Shown here: positions 1-10,500 of the stretch, in pieces
Position numbering within the stretch: the first letter of the stretch is position 1
Layout of the letters: the number at the start of each line of letters is the position of its first letter
Made by a program: the position numbers and the translations under genes
DNA from: an uncultured Clostridia bacterium
Lineage (GTDB): Bacteria; Bacillota; Clostridia; Christensenellales; DTU072
Length of the DNA stretch: 32,156 nucleotides
NCBI GenBank assembly: GCA_944372665.1
Contig: CALVZV010000016.1
Span: 1-32,156 of the forward strand
Direction of reading: 5' to 3'
Notes under the pieces: model-generated
Databases searched by the model: none
Told to the model about the DNA's origin: nothing
The model's input: the letters and a program-made list of their open reading frames with translations, nothing else

Positions 1-753
1 GAACCAAAGATGGTCAGAGAGTGCGAAGCGCTCTGCGCCGAATACGGGATAAGCAACGACGACGATGACGCGCCCGAACAAAAGGAGGGCGAGGCGGCGG
101 ACGCCGAGGAACTCAAAATATACCGCCGTTCGCGCTTTGCGTCGTTTTTGCTGATACTTGCAAGCATATTCATGTGGTTTATGGGCTATAACGCCATTTC
201 TTCCAATCTGTCGATATATCTGACCAAAACGCTGAACCTTTCGTCGGGTCTCGGCGGCGTTATATCCGGCATCTCGATGGGCATTTCGGCGGTGGCGTTC
301 ATCCCCGTGGGAATGCTGGCGGTCAAGATAGGCAGACGCAAGTCGATAATGCTGGGCTTCGCGTTCGCCACGCTGTCGTTTATCCTGATATTCTTCTTTG
401 CATCCTCGCCCTCGGCAGCCGCGGTATATCTGTATACGGTGTTCTATCTGATAGCGGGATTCGGGCTTATAATAGCCAACGTCAATACTTTCCCGATGGT
501 GGTCGAACTGGCTTCGTCGGGAGATACCGGCAAATATACGGGATTCTATTATGCGGCGACGATGAGCGCGCAGGCGATCACGCCGTTTATCGCGGGTCTT
601 ATCATGGATCAATGGGGCAGCAAGTATCTGTTCCTGTATTCCACGGTGTGCGTCGCAATAGCGATATTGCTGATGGTGTTCGTCAAGCACGGCGATTCGA
701 AAGCTCCGCCCAAGCAATCCAAACTCGAAATGCTCGGCGCGGGCGACGATTAA
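1..753 (+). CDS. MFS transporter, C-terminal half (5' partial)
   Basis: The reading frame is open to the first base, so the ATG at 10 is probably internal and the N-terminal half lies outside the window. The visible part starts with a very acidic hydrophilic stretch (about residues 18-36 from that ATG), fitting the central cytoplasmic loop of a 12-helix MFS carrier. About six hydrophobic helices follow, consistent with TM7-TM12. A motif-A-like segment, GMLAVKIGRRKS, lies between the second and third of them, and the protein ends in a short charged tail. The style resembles the SLC45/GPH-like sugar carriers of gut Firmicutes. The GH3 glucosidase two genes downstream suggests uptake of a glucoside or disaccharide. 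Substrate is inferred from context only. Confidence 0.8.
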   Translation, partial: EPKMVRECEALCAEYGISNDDDDAPEQKEGEAADAEELKIYRRSRFASFLLILASIFMWFMGYNAISSNLSIYLTKTLNLSSGLGGVISGISMGISAVAFIPVGMLAVKIGRRKSIMLGFAFATLSFILIFFFASSPSAAAVYLYTVFYLIAGFGLIIANVNTFPMVVELASSGDTGKYTGFYYAATMSAQAITPFIAGLIMDQWGSKYLFLYSTVCVAIAILLMVFVKHGDSKAPPKQSKLEMLGAGDD

Positions 754-774
754 TTTAGGCAGAGGAGGTCATTT

Positions 775-1785
775 ATGGCAAAAAAAATAAGGACAACGAT
801 TGTAGTTTTGGTTTTACTGATGTCGTTTTTAACGATATTCGTGGTAGTGTTGGATTCGTTCAACTTCGACATGGTTGAGCGCGAAGCTCCCGATCTGCCT
901 TTGTATTACGATCCGGGCGATACCGGGAAACTCGATCTGGACGTTCCGGACGAGAACGCTTCCCAGGATGAGATCAAAGCTTTTGTGGTAGATCTGTATA
1001 ATTTGGCGTGCACCAATTATCAGAATGCGGAAAAAGCCGCCTTCGAGGTAAGATATACGACCAATATGATAATCTTGAGCGCCTCGAAGATACCCGTGCC
1101 CGGGACGCGCTACTGCGTAAAAGACGGCGACAAGCGCTATTACCTGGACTTTACCATTCCCGGAGAGGACATGTTGAAGTTTATGGACAGCATCATGGGC
1201 GATATGGTACCTCCGCAAAGCTCGCATTACGCGGAAGCGACCTACACCGACGCAAGTATGGACTACGTTGTTTCCAGAAAAGTATATAAAGATTGCGGCG
1301 GGAACGGGATAGGCGCCGGTCCTTTATACGCCGAGGACGGCAGTATCCAGGTGGACTGGACCCCCGCGGTGGTGTCGGAGCAGAAAAAAACGGTATATGC
1401 CGCGTATCAGGACGGTCAGTTCCATCATACGGACCACTCGGTGACCGTGGACACCATCCTTGAAGCAAGCGTTACGTATTCAAAGGAATACGGTTATTAT
1501 ACATGCGAATTCACGCTCGATCCTCAGAAAGTGCCCGAGGAGCTGCTGAATTCGCTGAGGACCAATTCCGGACAGCCGTCTGCCGTCTACACCAAACTGG
1601 TTCAGACGATGACCGTATGGGATACCGGGTATCTGAGAACCTACCATGCACTGGATTACTGGCAAACGGACGGCAATTTCATGGCATCCGAACTCGATTT
1701 CGAAACGATATATTATTACGACAACGAACCCGAAAAAATCGATATCGGCAATTATCCGTATATGGCTGCAATGTGCCATAAATAA
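775..1785 (+). CDS. Unrecognised membrane-anchored extracytoplasmic protein
   Basis: I do not recognise this 336-residue protein. After three basic residues there is one hydrophobic segment (about residues 6-27), read as an uncleaved signal anchor; no lipobox Cys is evident. The remaining ~300 residues are hydrophilic, rich in Tyr, Asp and Thr, with alternating patterns suggesting beta structure, and should lie outside the membrane. It has a few scattered cysteines and no catalytic motif I can name. The start is supported by a GAGGAGG ribosome site just upstream. It sits 21 bases after the MFS gene and 11 bases before the glucosidase gene, so it is very probably co-transcribed. A role in sugar binding or envelope function is only a guess. 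Confidence 0.8.
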   Translation: MAKKIRTTIVVLVLLMSFLTIFVVVLDSFNFDMVEREAPDLPLYYDPGDTGKLDLDVPDENASQDEIKAFVVDLYNLACTNYQNAEKAAFEVRYTTNMIILSASKIPVPGTRYCVKDGDKRYYLDFTIPGEDMLKFMDSIMGDMVPPQSSHYAEATYTDASMDYVVSRKVYKDCGGNGIGAGPLYAEDGSIQVDWTPAVVSEQKKTVYAAYQDGQFHHTDHSVTVDTILEASVTYSKEYGYYTCEFTLDPQKVPEELLNSLRTNSGQPSAVYTKLVQTMTVWDTGYLRTYHALDYWQTDGNFMASELDFETIYYYDNEPEKIDIGNYPYMAAMCHK

Positions 1786-1796
1786 ACAGGAGAAAT

Positions 1797-4226
1797 ATGG
1801 ACGTCAAGAAAATATTATCGGAACTTACTCTCGAAGAAAAAGCGGGACTTTTGTCCGGCAAGGACTTTTGGCGGCTTAAAAGCGTGCCCGAAAAAGGCGT
1901 GCCCGAGGTCATGGTGTCCGACGGCCCGCACGGGCTTAGAAAGCAGGCGGAAGGCGGCGACCATCTGGGGATCAACGAATCCATAGTCGCCACTTGTTTT
2001 CCGACTTCGGTGGGCGTTGCCGCATCGTTCGACCGCGAACTCGCCCGCAAACAGGGCAAAGCCCTGGGCGCGGAAGCGGCGGCGGAAAAGCTGGCGGTGC
2101 TTTTGGGACCCGCGATAAACATAAAACGCAGTCCGCTTTGCGGCAGAAACTTCGAATATATGTCCGAAGACCCGTATCTGACCGGTGAACTTGCCGCGGC
2201 GTATATCGACGGCGTACAGTCTTGCGGCGTGGGCGTCAGCCTTAAACATTTCGCCGCCAACAACCAGGAAGGCAGGCGCATGACGATATCTGCCGAAGTA
2301 GACGAGAGGACGCTGAGGGAAATTTATCTTCCGGGTTTCGAAACCGCCGTCAAAAAGAGCGCTCCCTGGACCCTGATGTGTTCGTATAACCGTATCAACG
2401 GCGTTTATTCGTCCGAAAACGAATGGCTGCTGACCAAGGTGTTGCGCGGAGAATGGGGCTATAAAGGCATGGTCATGACGGACTGGGGCGCCGTGCATAA
2501 ACGCGTGGACGGCGTCAAAGCCGGACTGGAACTCGAAATGCCTTCCAGCGGGGGCAAGAACGACCGCAAGATCGTTGAAGCCGTCAGAAACGGAGAACTC
2601 GACGAAAAGAAAGTGGACGAGGCGTGCGAGCTGATACTCAATATGATTGCCGAGTCGGAGAAAAAGACCCCCGGCGTGTACGACCGCGACAACGACCACA
2701 TAAAGGCGGTAGAGATAGCTTCCGATTGTATGGTGCTGCTCAAAAACGACGGCATCCTGCCTCTTAAGAAGGACAAAAAGTACGCGTTTATCGGCGAATT
2801 TGCCAAGAAACCGCGCCACCAGGGCGGAGGCAGTTCTCACATACACACCACGCGCGTTGTTGGCGCGTATGACGCCGCGAAAGACATAGACAAAATTTAC
2901 GCGCGCGGCTACCGCGAACGCGACGAAGCCGATCCCGAGCTGATAGCCGAGGCGGTGGCGGCGGCAAAACAAGCCGACGTGGCGATAATATTCGCCGGGC
3001 TCACCGACGCTTACGAATCGGAAGGTTTCGACAGAAGGGTCATCGATATGCCGCATAACCATAACGCCCTTATTGAGGCGGTTGCCGCCGTCAATCCCGA
3101 AACGGTGGTCGTGCTGCATAACGGCGCGCCCGTGGCTATGCCGTGGCTTAACAAGGTAAAAGGCGTGCTGGAAGCGTATCTGGGCGGCGAAGCGGCAGGC
3201 GAAGCGGAGTACAATATTCTGTTCGGGGCGGTCAATCCTTCGGCAAAACTTGCCGAGACCTTCCCGCTGAAACTCGGCGACGCGGCTGCGGACGGTTACT
3301 TCCCCGGAGGCGTGAAGTCCGTGCATTACAAAGAGGGGCTTTACGTAGGCTACCGCTATTTCGACACAGCCGGTCAGGACGTGCTTTTCCCGTTCGGTTA
3401 CGGCTTGTCTTATACAGAATTCGGGTACTCGGATATCGAGATAGAGAATCCCGAAGCCGACATTTTAAAAGAAAACCTGATAGTTTCCTTCGACGTGGAA
3501 AATACGGGGAAAGTGTTCGGGAAAGAGGCGGTCCAGCTGTACGTCCGCGACGTAGAGCATACCGCTTACAGACCGCATAAGGAGCTTAAAGGCTTTGAGA
3601 AAGTGGCGCTCGGTCCCGGCGAGAAAAAGCGTGTTTCCATTGCTTTGGACAAGCGCGCGTTCGCGTTCTGGAATACGCTTGCAAACGACTGGCAGGTGGA
3701 GAGCGGCAAGTTCGAAATACTGGTAGGCGCTTCCTCTGCGGACATACGCCTTAAGGAAACGATCACGCTCAAAGGCGACGCCGCCGAGATCCCGGACGAC
3801 AAAACGTTGCTGCCGCATTATTATATGTGCGACGTCAAGAACGTGCCCGAGTACGAGTTCGAAAAACTCGTCGGCAGAGTACCCATGCCCGAGAACGCCC
3901 CCGCGGGAGCCAAGCTGGATACGTCGGCAACCTTCGAGGACGCCAAGAACGCCGGTTCGGGACTGGGCAGGTTCGTCAACTGGCTGCTTCCCAAGGTCAT
4001 GAAGGATACCGGGCTGGGCAGCAAGGAAATCATGGTCAACATCATAATGCAGACGCCCGTTCACGCCATGGTCAATATGTCGGGAGGACTTCTTTCCGAG
4101 GAAATGGGCGCGGCGTTGGTCAACCTGTTCAACCGCGAAAAGCGGCTTAAGTCTTTCGGAACGATCCTTAAAGGCGTGTTCACGATGAACAAGCGTGCGC
4201 GTCTTGCCAAAGAGAACAAACTCTGA
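1797..4226 (+). CDS. Glycoside hydrolase family 3 beta-glucosidase
   Basis: This 809-residue enzyme should release terminal beta-linked sugars, most likely glucose. The family-3 TIM-barrel domain spans about residues 10-270 and contains KHFAANNQE and the nucleophile motif MTDWG (Asp229). An alpha/beta sandwich domain follows to about 540. ESEGFDR (407-413) probably holds the acid/base Glu. A fibronectin-III-like domain covers roughly 575-655. There is no signal peptide, so it acts in the cytoplasm on imported sugar, matching the transporter upstream. The last ~150 residues form an extra, largely helical tail beyond the usual three-domain core. The start follows CAGGAG. Family assignment is firm; substrate (glucoside or xyloside) is not fixed by sequence. 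Confidence 0.93.
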   Translation: MDVKKILSELTLEEKAGLLSGKDFWRLKSVPEKGVPEVMVSDGPHGLRKQAEGGDHLGINESIVATCFPTSVGVAASFDRELARKQGKALGAEAAAEKLAVLLGPAINIKRSPLCGRNFEYMSEDPYLTGELAAAYIDGVQSCGVGVSLKHFAANNQEGRRMTISAEVDERTLREIYLPGFETAVKKSAPWTLMCSYNRINGVYSSENEWLLTKVLRGEWGYKGMVMTDWGAVHKRVDGVKAGLELEMPSSGGKNDRKIVEAVRNGELDEKKVDEACELILNMIAESEKKTPGVYDRDNDHIKAVEIASDCMVLLKNDGILPLKKDKKYAFIGEFAKKPRHQGGGSSHIHTTRVVGAYDAAKDIDKIYARGYRERDEADPELIAEAVAAAKQADVAIIFAGLTDAYESEGFDRRVIDMPHNHNALIEAVAAVNPETVVVLHNGAPVAMPWLNKVKGVLEAYLGGEAAGEAEYNILFGAVNPSAKLAETFPLKLGDAAADGYFPGGVKSVHYKEGLYVGYRYFDTAGQDVLFPFGYGLSYTEFGYSDIEIENPEADILKENLIVSFDVENTGKVFGKEAVQLYVRDVEHTAYRPHKELKGFEKVALGPGEKKRVSIALDKRAFAFWNTLANDWQVESGKFEILVGASSADIRLKETITLKGDAAEIPDDKTLLPHYYMCDVKNVPEYEFEKLVGRVPMPENAPAGAKLDTSATFEDAKNAGSGLGRFVNWLLPKVMKDTGLGSKEIMVNIIMQTPVHAMVNMSGGLLSEEMGAALVNLFNREKRLKSFGTILKGVFTMNKRARLAKENKL

Positions 4227-4232
4227 TCGGAT

Positions 4233-4258
4233 AAAGGGGGCTTAAGCCCCCTTTTTTT
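4233..4258 (+). terminator. Rho-independent terminator after GH3 gene
   Basis: The arms AAAGGGGGC and GCCCCCTTT close on a TTAA loop and run into seven T residues. It lies 6 bases after the glucosidase stop codon and separates the sugar operon from the pyr promoter. Confidence 0.93.
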
Positions 4259-4284
4259 CACGCCGTCGAAATGGCTTTTTTCGC

Positions 4285-4313
4285 TTTACTTCGCGCGCGC
4301 GGCGTGATATAAT
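4285..4313 (+). promoter_or_regulatory. Promoter of the pyr operon
   Basis: A -35 TTTACT (4285-4290), a 17-base spacer and a perfect -10 TATAAT (4308-4313) with an extended TGA in front form a sigma-A type promoter. The start point should be near 4320, giving a leader of only about 32 bases before pyrB. That is too short for a PyrR-type terminator/antiterminator. Confidence 0.8.
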
Positions 4314-4351
4314 CGAAAAGATAAAATTTAACACGTACAGTAGAGGTGCTT

Positions 4352-5224
4352 ATGAGAGGTCTTCTGACACTGAGGACGTTGTCCTCGCCCGAGATAATGG
4401 ACATCATAGAGCTTGCTATTCGTTTCAAAAAAGGTTGGTCAATCAACTTCCCCGGGAAGAAAATGGTCAACCTTTTTTATGAGAATTCCACCAGAACGCA
4501 GTACAGCTTCCAGATCGCCATGATAAATCTGGGGATAACTCCGCTCTCGTTCAATCTCGCCTCCAGCAGCGTCCAGAAAGGCGAAACTTTGTACGATACC
4601 GTCAGGACTTTCGAAAGCCTCGGCGTGGACGGCGTGGTGATAAGGCACACCAAGGACGTATATTACAAAGACCTCGAAACCATAAAGATACCCATTTTCA
4701 ACGGCGGCGACGGCACGTCCGATCACCCCACGCAGACGCTTCTGGATCTGATGACGATATACGAGGAATTCGGCGCGTTCGAGGGGCTGAAAATAGCCAT
4801 GGTGGGCGACATATCCCACTCCAGAGTGGCGCACGGTAATTCCGAGGTAATGAAACGGCTGGGGATGAAAGTGTACGTTTCGGGTCCGGAGCAGCTTTCG
4901 GATAAGACCGGCGAGTATATCCCGCTTGACGAGGCGGTCGGCAAAATGGACATCATAAACCTTTTGAGAGTGCAGTTCGAACGTCACGAGCAGAGCATGA
5001 ATATCACCAAAGAGGAATATTTCAGGCGTTACGGTCTGACCGTGGAGCGCGTGGCGAAGATGAAAAACAACGCCATAATAATGCACCCAGCGCCGATCAA
5101 CCGCGGCATCGAGATAGCCAGCGAAGTGGCGGAGTGCGACAAGTCCAGGATCTATAAGCAGATGGAAAACGGCGTGTTTGTCAGGATGGCGGTCCTGACG
5201 ATGGCGCTGGAGGGCAAGCTGTGA
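4352..5224 (+). CDS. pyrB: Aspartate carbamoyltransferase
   Basis: PyrB joins carbamoyl phosphate to aspartate, the first committed step of pyrimidine synthesis. The 290-residue protein shows the carbamoyl-phosphate motif STRTQYSF (usually STRTR-SF; the second Arg is Gln here), HPTQTLLDL, and HPAPINRG in place of HPGPxNRG. I start it at ATG 4352, five bases after AGAGG (4342-4346); the GTG at 4346 overlaps that ribosome site. It is the first gene of the operon and overlaps pyrC by four bases. No regulatory chain (PyrI) is adjacent, so it is probably an unregulated catalytic trimer as in Bacillus. Confidence 0.96.
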   Translation: MRGLLTLRTLSSPEIMDIIELAIRFKKGWSINFPGKKMVNLFYENSTRTQYSFQIAMINLGITPLSFNLASSSVQKGETLYDTVRTFESLGVDGVVIRHTKDVYYKDLETIKIPIFNGGDGTSDHPTQTLLDLMTIYEEFGAFEGLKIAMVGDISHSRVAHGNSEVMKRLGMKVYVSGPEQLSDKTGEYIPLDEAVGKMDIINLLRVQFERHEQSMNITKEEYFRRYGLTVERVAKMKNNAIIMHPAPINRGIEIASEVAECDKSRIYKQMENGVFVRMAVLTMALEGKL

Positions 5225-6435
5225 AAACGCTTTTGGTAAACTTCGCGCTTTGCGATTCCGAGGCGACACGCTTAACCGTCGAAAACGGCGTGATCACCGA
5301 TATAGGCGGAGAGTGTTCCGACTTCGACAGGTGTATAGATTTAGGCGCGGCGACGCTTTTGCCCGGCGCCGTCGACGTCCACGCGCATCTCAGAGAACCC
5401 GGCTACGAACACAAGTCAACGATACTTTCGGCTACCGAAAGCGCGGCTAAGGGAGGCATAACGCGCATAATGGCGATGCCCAACTTAAAGCCTGTGCCCG
5501 ATTCGCTTTCAAATCTCGCCGTCGAGGAAAACCTTATAAGAAAATACGCAAAGGTTTTCGTGTATCCCTTCGCGGCTTTGACCGAGGGCGAAAGGGGGGA
5601 GCGTCTTTCGGACATTGAGGCGCTGTCGAAACGCGTGAAGGCGTTCAGCGACGACGGCTTTTGCGTTAACGATTTAAGGCTTCTGGAGGAGGGTATGCGC
5701 CGCGTCAAAGCGGCGAACGGCATAATCGCTTCCCATGCGGAAAGGAGAGGCGCCGCCTCTGCCGAGGAAGCCGAATACCGCGCCGTGGCGGATGAGCTGG
5801 AACTTGTCGCCAAAACCAAGGTCAGATACCATTTCTGTCATCTGTCCGTAAAGGAAAGCTTCAAACTCGTCGCCGAGGCTAAAAAGCAGGGATTGGACGT
5901 AAGCTGCGAGGTCACGCCGCACCACCTTACTCTTGACGAGAGCATGATACGCGGCGCCGACTGGAAAATGAATCCGCCGCTCAGGAAACGCAGCGACAGG
6001 GAGGCGACAGTACAAGCGCTTCTGGACGGCACGGCGGACATGATAGCCACCGACCACGCTCCGCACTCACGTGCCGAAAAAGCCGTGGGATATGCCGCCG
6101 CGCCGAACGGGATACTCGGTTTCGAAACTATGTTCCCCTCGGTATACACCGCGCTGGTTAAAACGGGAGTGATTGATATTAAGACGCTGTCGGAGAAAGT
6201 GACCGCGGCTCCCGCCGCGCGTTTCGGATTGGGCGCGGGCAGAATAGCCGTCGGGGAAAGGGCGGAGCTTATAGCGCTGGATACGGACGCCGCGCGCGTT
6301 TATACCGAAAGCGAGATACGCGGCACAGCCGTAAATTCGCCTTATATCGGCGCCGAAATGTACGGATTCAACGTATTTACCCAGATAGGCGATAAAATAA
6401 TTTACAAATTCGACGAAAAGATAAAGGAGGCGTAA
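5221..6435 (+). CDS. pyrC: Dihydroorotase
   Basis: PyrC cyclises carbamoyl aspartate to dihydroorotate. It is an amidohydrolase-fold zinc enzyme of 404 residues. The metal-binding HxH is His54 and His56 in DVHAHLREPG. Further ligands are expected at ASHAE and at CHLS in the middle, and at ATDHAPHS near residue 280, which carries the catalytic Asp. The start is GTG 5221, which overlaps the pyrB stop as GTGA, so the two genes are translationally coupled. Motifs and length fit the class I dihydroorotases of Firmicutes. Confidence 0.95.
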   Translation: MKTLLVNFALCDSEATRLTVENGVITDIGGECSDFDRCIDLGAATLLPGAVDVHAHLREPGYEHKSTILSATESAAKGGITRIMAMPNLKPVPDSLSNLAVEENLIRKYAKVFVYPFAALTEGERGERLSDIEALSKRVKAFSDDGFCVNDLRLLEEGMRRVKAANGIIASHAERRGAASAEEAEYRAVADELELVAKTKVRYHFCHLSVKESFKLVAEAKKQGLDVSCEVTPHHLTLDESMIRGADWKMNPPLRKRSDREATVQALLDGTADMIATDHAPHSRAEKAVGYAAAPNGILGFETMFPSVYTALVKTGVIDIKTLSEKVTAAPAARFGLGAGRIAVGERAELIALDTDAARVYTESEIRGTAVNSPYIGAEMYGFNVFTQIGDKIIYKFDEKIKEA

Positions 6436-6436
6436 A

Positions 6437-7588
6437 GTGTCAGACAAGTCAAGGTATATCGGCGACTTAGGCGGCGAAGAAAACAGGCGGATGCTGGTGT
6501 TGGAAAACGGCAGATATTTTGTGGGAAAGGGCTTCGGCTCCGACCTTACCTGCATAGCCGAAATAGTTTTCAACACTTCGATGGTGGGGTATCAGGAAAT
6601 TCTTTCCGATCCGTCCTATTGCGGACAGATGGTGGTCATGAGCTATCCGCTTATCGGCAACTACGGACTTGCGGACGAGGACTACGAATCCAAGGGCATA
6701 TATATGTCGGGATTCATAGTCAGGGAGTATAACGATTCCCCGTCCAACTTCCGTTTCACAAAAACGCTTTCCGAGGTCATGCGCGACAACGGCGCGGCGG
6801 GCATTTCCAGAGTGGATACCCGCGAGATAGTCAGGATAATCCGTAACGAAGGCGCCATGCGCGCCATGATAACCGACGCCGACCGCGACGTAAACGAATG
6901 CGTCGAGGAGCTTAAGGCGTACGCGCTTCCCTGCGACCAGGTCAGCCGAGTATCCAGCAAAAGCATCTGGTATTCGCGCACAAAAAATCCCGAATACAAC
7001 GTGGCGGTGGTGGACTGCGGCGTAAAACTCAGCATGATCAAGAAGCTGAACGCGCACTCAGCCAACGTAGTGGTGGTGCCTTACGATACGCCTTTCGAGG
7101 AGATAATGCGTTTTAAACCGGACGGCATTTTTTTCTCGAACGGGCCGGGAGACCCCGAGAACGTGCCCGAAGTAAAGGAGCTTGTGCTGAAAGCGCGCGG
7201 CAATCTGCCGATAATGGGGATATGCCTGGGGCATCAGATAATAGGGCTTGCGTACGGCGCAAAGACCTACAAGATGAAGTTCGGGCACCGCGGCGCCAAC
7301 CACCCCGTCAAGAATCTTTTGACGGGTAAGGTGGAGATCACCAGTCAGAACCACAGTTACGCGATAGACAAACTCAGTCTTGAAGGAACTAAGATGCAAC
7401 TTACGCACGTCAACCTTACCGACGGGGAGCCTGAAGGTATGCTGGACGAGAAAAACAAGGTCATCAGCATACAGTATCACCCGGAATCGGCGGCGGGTCC
7501 GGAGGATTCCGATTATCTTTTCGACAACTTTATCGGATTTTTGAAAGAAAACGGAGGCAAAAAGCATGCCAAAGAGAACAGATATTAA
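6437..7588 (+). CDS. carA: Carbamoyl-phosphate synthase small (glutaminase) subunit
   Basis: CarA hydrolyses glutamine and passes ammonia to CarB. The 383-residue protein has the N-terminal small-subunit domain (about 18-150) and a class I amidotransferase domain with nucleophile Cys263 in GICLGHQ and His348/Glu350 in YHPES. Translation starts at GTG 6437, six bases after AAAGGAGG; a later ATG at 6491 would cut into the conserved N-terminal strand. The 3' end overlaps carB by 23 bases. As the only carAB pair seen, it probably serves both pyrimidine and arginine synthesis; that is inference. Confidence 0.95.
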   Translation: MSDKSRYIGDLGGEENRRMLVLENGRYFVGKGFGSDLTCIAEIVFNTSMVGYQEILSDPSYCGQMVVMSYPLIGNYGLADEDYESKGIYMSGFIVREYNDSPSNFRFTKTLSEVMRDNGAAGISRVDTREIVRIIRNEGAMRAMITDADRDVNECVEELKAYALPCDQVSRVSSKSIWYSRTKNPEYNVAVVDCGVKLSMIKKLNAHSANVVVVPYDTPFEEIMRFKPDGIFFSNGPGDPENVPEVKELVLKARGNLPIMGICLGHQIIGLAYGAKTYKMKFGHRGANHPVKNLLTGKVEITSQNHSYAIDKLSLEGTKMQLTHVNLTDGEPEGMLDEKNKVISIQYHPESAAGPEDSDYLFDNFIGFLKENGGKKHAKENRY

Positions 7589-10500
7589 GAAAATAATGGT
7601 AATAGGCTCCGGACCTATAGTGATAGGTCAGGCGGCGGAATTCGATTATGCGGGCACTCAGGCGTGCATAGCGCTTAAGGAAGAAGGCTACGAGGTCATA
7701 CTCGTCAACAGCAACCCTGCCACCATCATGACGGACAAAGCCATGGCGGACAAGGTATACATGGAGCCTTTGGACCTCGAGCACGTGGCTAAAATAATCC
7801 GCAAGGAGCGTCCCGACGGATTGATCTGTTCGATAGGCGGTCAGACGGGACTCAACCTCGGAATGCAGCTGCATACGAAGGGAGTGCTGGAGGAATGTCA
7901 GGTAGAGTTGCTTGGCACGGGCTACGACTCCATTTCCAAAGCCGAGGACAGGCAGCTGTTCAAAGATCTTTGCGAGAGGATAGACGAGCCTGTACTCGAA
8001 TCCAACACCGCGCACACCGTCGAGGATTGTCTTGCCATAGCCGAGAATATCGGCTACCCGGTCATTGTGCGCCCCGCGTTTACGCTGGGAGGCACCGGCG
8101 GCGGCTTCGCGGACAACGCCGAGGAGCTCAGAGCGCTTGCCAAGAACGCACTTAAGCTTTCGCCGGTCACTCAGGTGCTTATCGAAAAATCCATAAAGGG
8201 ATACAAGGAGATAGAATTCGAAGTCATGCGCGACGGCGCGGACAACGTGGTGGCGATATGCTGCATGGAAAACGTCGACCCCGTGGGCGTGCATACGGGC
8301 GACTCGATAGTCGTGGCGCCCAGCCAGACGCTGACAAACAAGGAATACCAGATGCTGAGGAGCGCGGCGTTGAAAATAATCCGCGCGCTGGGGATAGAGG
8401 GCGGCTGCAACGTACAGTTCGCGCTGGATCCGTTCAGCTTCGAATATTTCGTGATAGAGGTCAACCCCAGAGTTTCCAGAAGCAGCGCGCTGGCTTCGAA
8501 AGCCAGCGGCTATCCGATAGCGAGGGTGTCGGCAAAGATAGCTTGCGGGCTGACGCTGGACGAGATAAAACTGCCGAACTCCTATGCGGCGTTCGAGCCG
8601 ACTCTGGACTACGTGGTATGCAAGGTGCCGCGCTTCCCGTTCGACAAATTCACCAAGGCGTCGCGAAAACTCAACACTCAGATGAAGGCGACGGGCGAGG
8701 TGATGAGCATAGGCAGGACCTTCGAGGAAGCGCTCCTGAAAGCCGTCAGAAGCCTGGAAACGGGTTTGAACCATATCGAGATACCGCGTCTTAAAGAGCT
8801 TTCCGACCACGATCTGGTGGATCTGATAATCGAAAACACCGACGAAAGGATTTTTGCCGTGGCGGAGGCGCTGCGCCGCGGGATACCTACGGATTACCTG
8901 TACGAGCTTACCGAAATAGACAGGTTTTTCCTGGAAAAGCTGCTTAATATCGTCCGCCTCGAAAAGATATTGAAAGACGGCGAGCTTACGCCGGCGCTGC
9001 TCAGGGCGATAAAGGAATGGGGGTTCTCCGACGAATACATAGCTTCCGTTAAAGGTACGACCGCCGACGGGATCTACGCCGTGAGAAAGCAAAACGGCAT
9101 ATATCCCGTTTACAAGATGATAGACACCTGTGCCGCCGAGTTCAACGGCTACACGCCGTATCTCTATTCGACCTACGAAGACGAGAGCGAATCCGTGGTG
9201 GAGAACCGCAAAAAGGTCATCGTACTCGGCTCCGGACCCATCAGGATCGGACAGGGCATAGAATTCGACTACTCCACCGTCCACGCGATATGGGCGATCA
9301 AGCAGGCGGGCTACGAAGCCATAATCATCAACAACAACCCCGAAACCGTGTCGACCGACTATACGATCTCTGACAAACTGTATTTCGAGCCGCTGACTTT
9401 CGAGGACGTAATGAACATCATCGACTACGAACGCCCCGACGGCGTGATAGTCGCTCTCGGCGGTCAGACGGCGATAAACCTTGCCGAGGACCTGGCGGCT
9501 GCGGGCGTTAAAATACTCGGCTCCGACGCCGAAAGCATAGCGCTTGCCGAGGACCGCGACCTGTTCAAGGAGGCTTTGGACAAACTGGGTATCCCCATGC
9601 CGCGCGGCGAATCGGTATTCTCGGTAAAGGACGGCGTGAAAGCCGCCGAGGAAATAGGTTATCCCGTGCTGGTACGTCCGTCGTTTGTGCTGGGCGGCAG
9701 AATGATGCACATCGTCTACGACCGTAAACAGCTTGAACCTATCCTGAAAGAAGCGGTGGCGCTTAACAAAAAGCACCCCGTGCTTATTGACAAATACGTG
9801 CTGGGCAGAGAATGCGAAGTCGACGCCGTATGCGACGGCAAAGAGGTATTTATTCCCGGCATAATGGAGCATATCGAACGCGCGGGAGTGCATTCGGGCG
9901 ATTCGATGAGCGTATATCCGCCTTATTCTCTGGAGGAGGACGTTCAGAAAACGATAATAGACTACACTTCGAAGATAGGTCTGGGGCTGAACATAATAGG
10001 TCCGTTCAATATCCAGTTCGTGGTCGACGGCAACAGAAAGGTCTATATCATCGAGGTCAATCCGCGTTCGTCCAGAACGGTGCCCTTCCTCGCCAAGACC
10101 ACGGGCGCGCCGATAGCCAATATCGCCACAAAAGTGATGCTGGGATTCAGCCTGAAAGAGCTGGGCTATACGGGAGTGTATCCCAAAAAATCGCGCTGGT
10201 TCGTTAAGGCGCCGACTTTCTCGTATTCTAAACTGTCCGGACTCGACGCCGTGCTTTCCCCCGAAATGAAATCGACGGGCGAAGCCATAGGATACGACGA
10301 CGCGCTGACGCGCGCGGTGTATAAGGCGCTTAAGGCGAGCGGACTGAGAGTGGATAACTACGGCACCGTTTTCGCGACCATCGGCGATCAGGACAAGGAA
10401 GCGGCTTTGCCGCTGATAAAGCGTTTCTACGACCTCGGATTCAATATCGAGGCGACCTCGGGTACGGCGAAATTTTTGAAAAACGCCGGTATCCGCACCA

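Noticed and set aside
4346..4351. GTG start two codons upstream of the pyrB ATG
   Set aside because: It overlaps the AGAGG ribosome site that is correctly spaced for ATG 4352.
7530..9893. Very long open frame on the minus strand opposite carB (also 1815-3326 opposite the glucosidase and 22526-24388 opposite nrdD)
   Set aside because: The plus-strand proteins are unmistakable; the reverse frames have Arg/His/Tyr/Val-rich translations without motifs, which GC-biased codon use produces by mirror effect.
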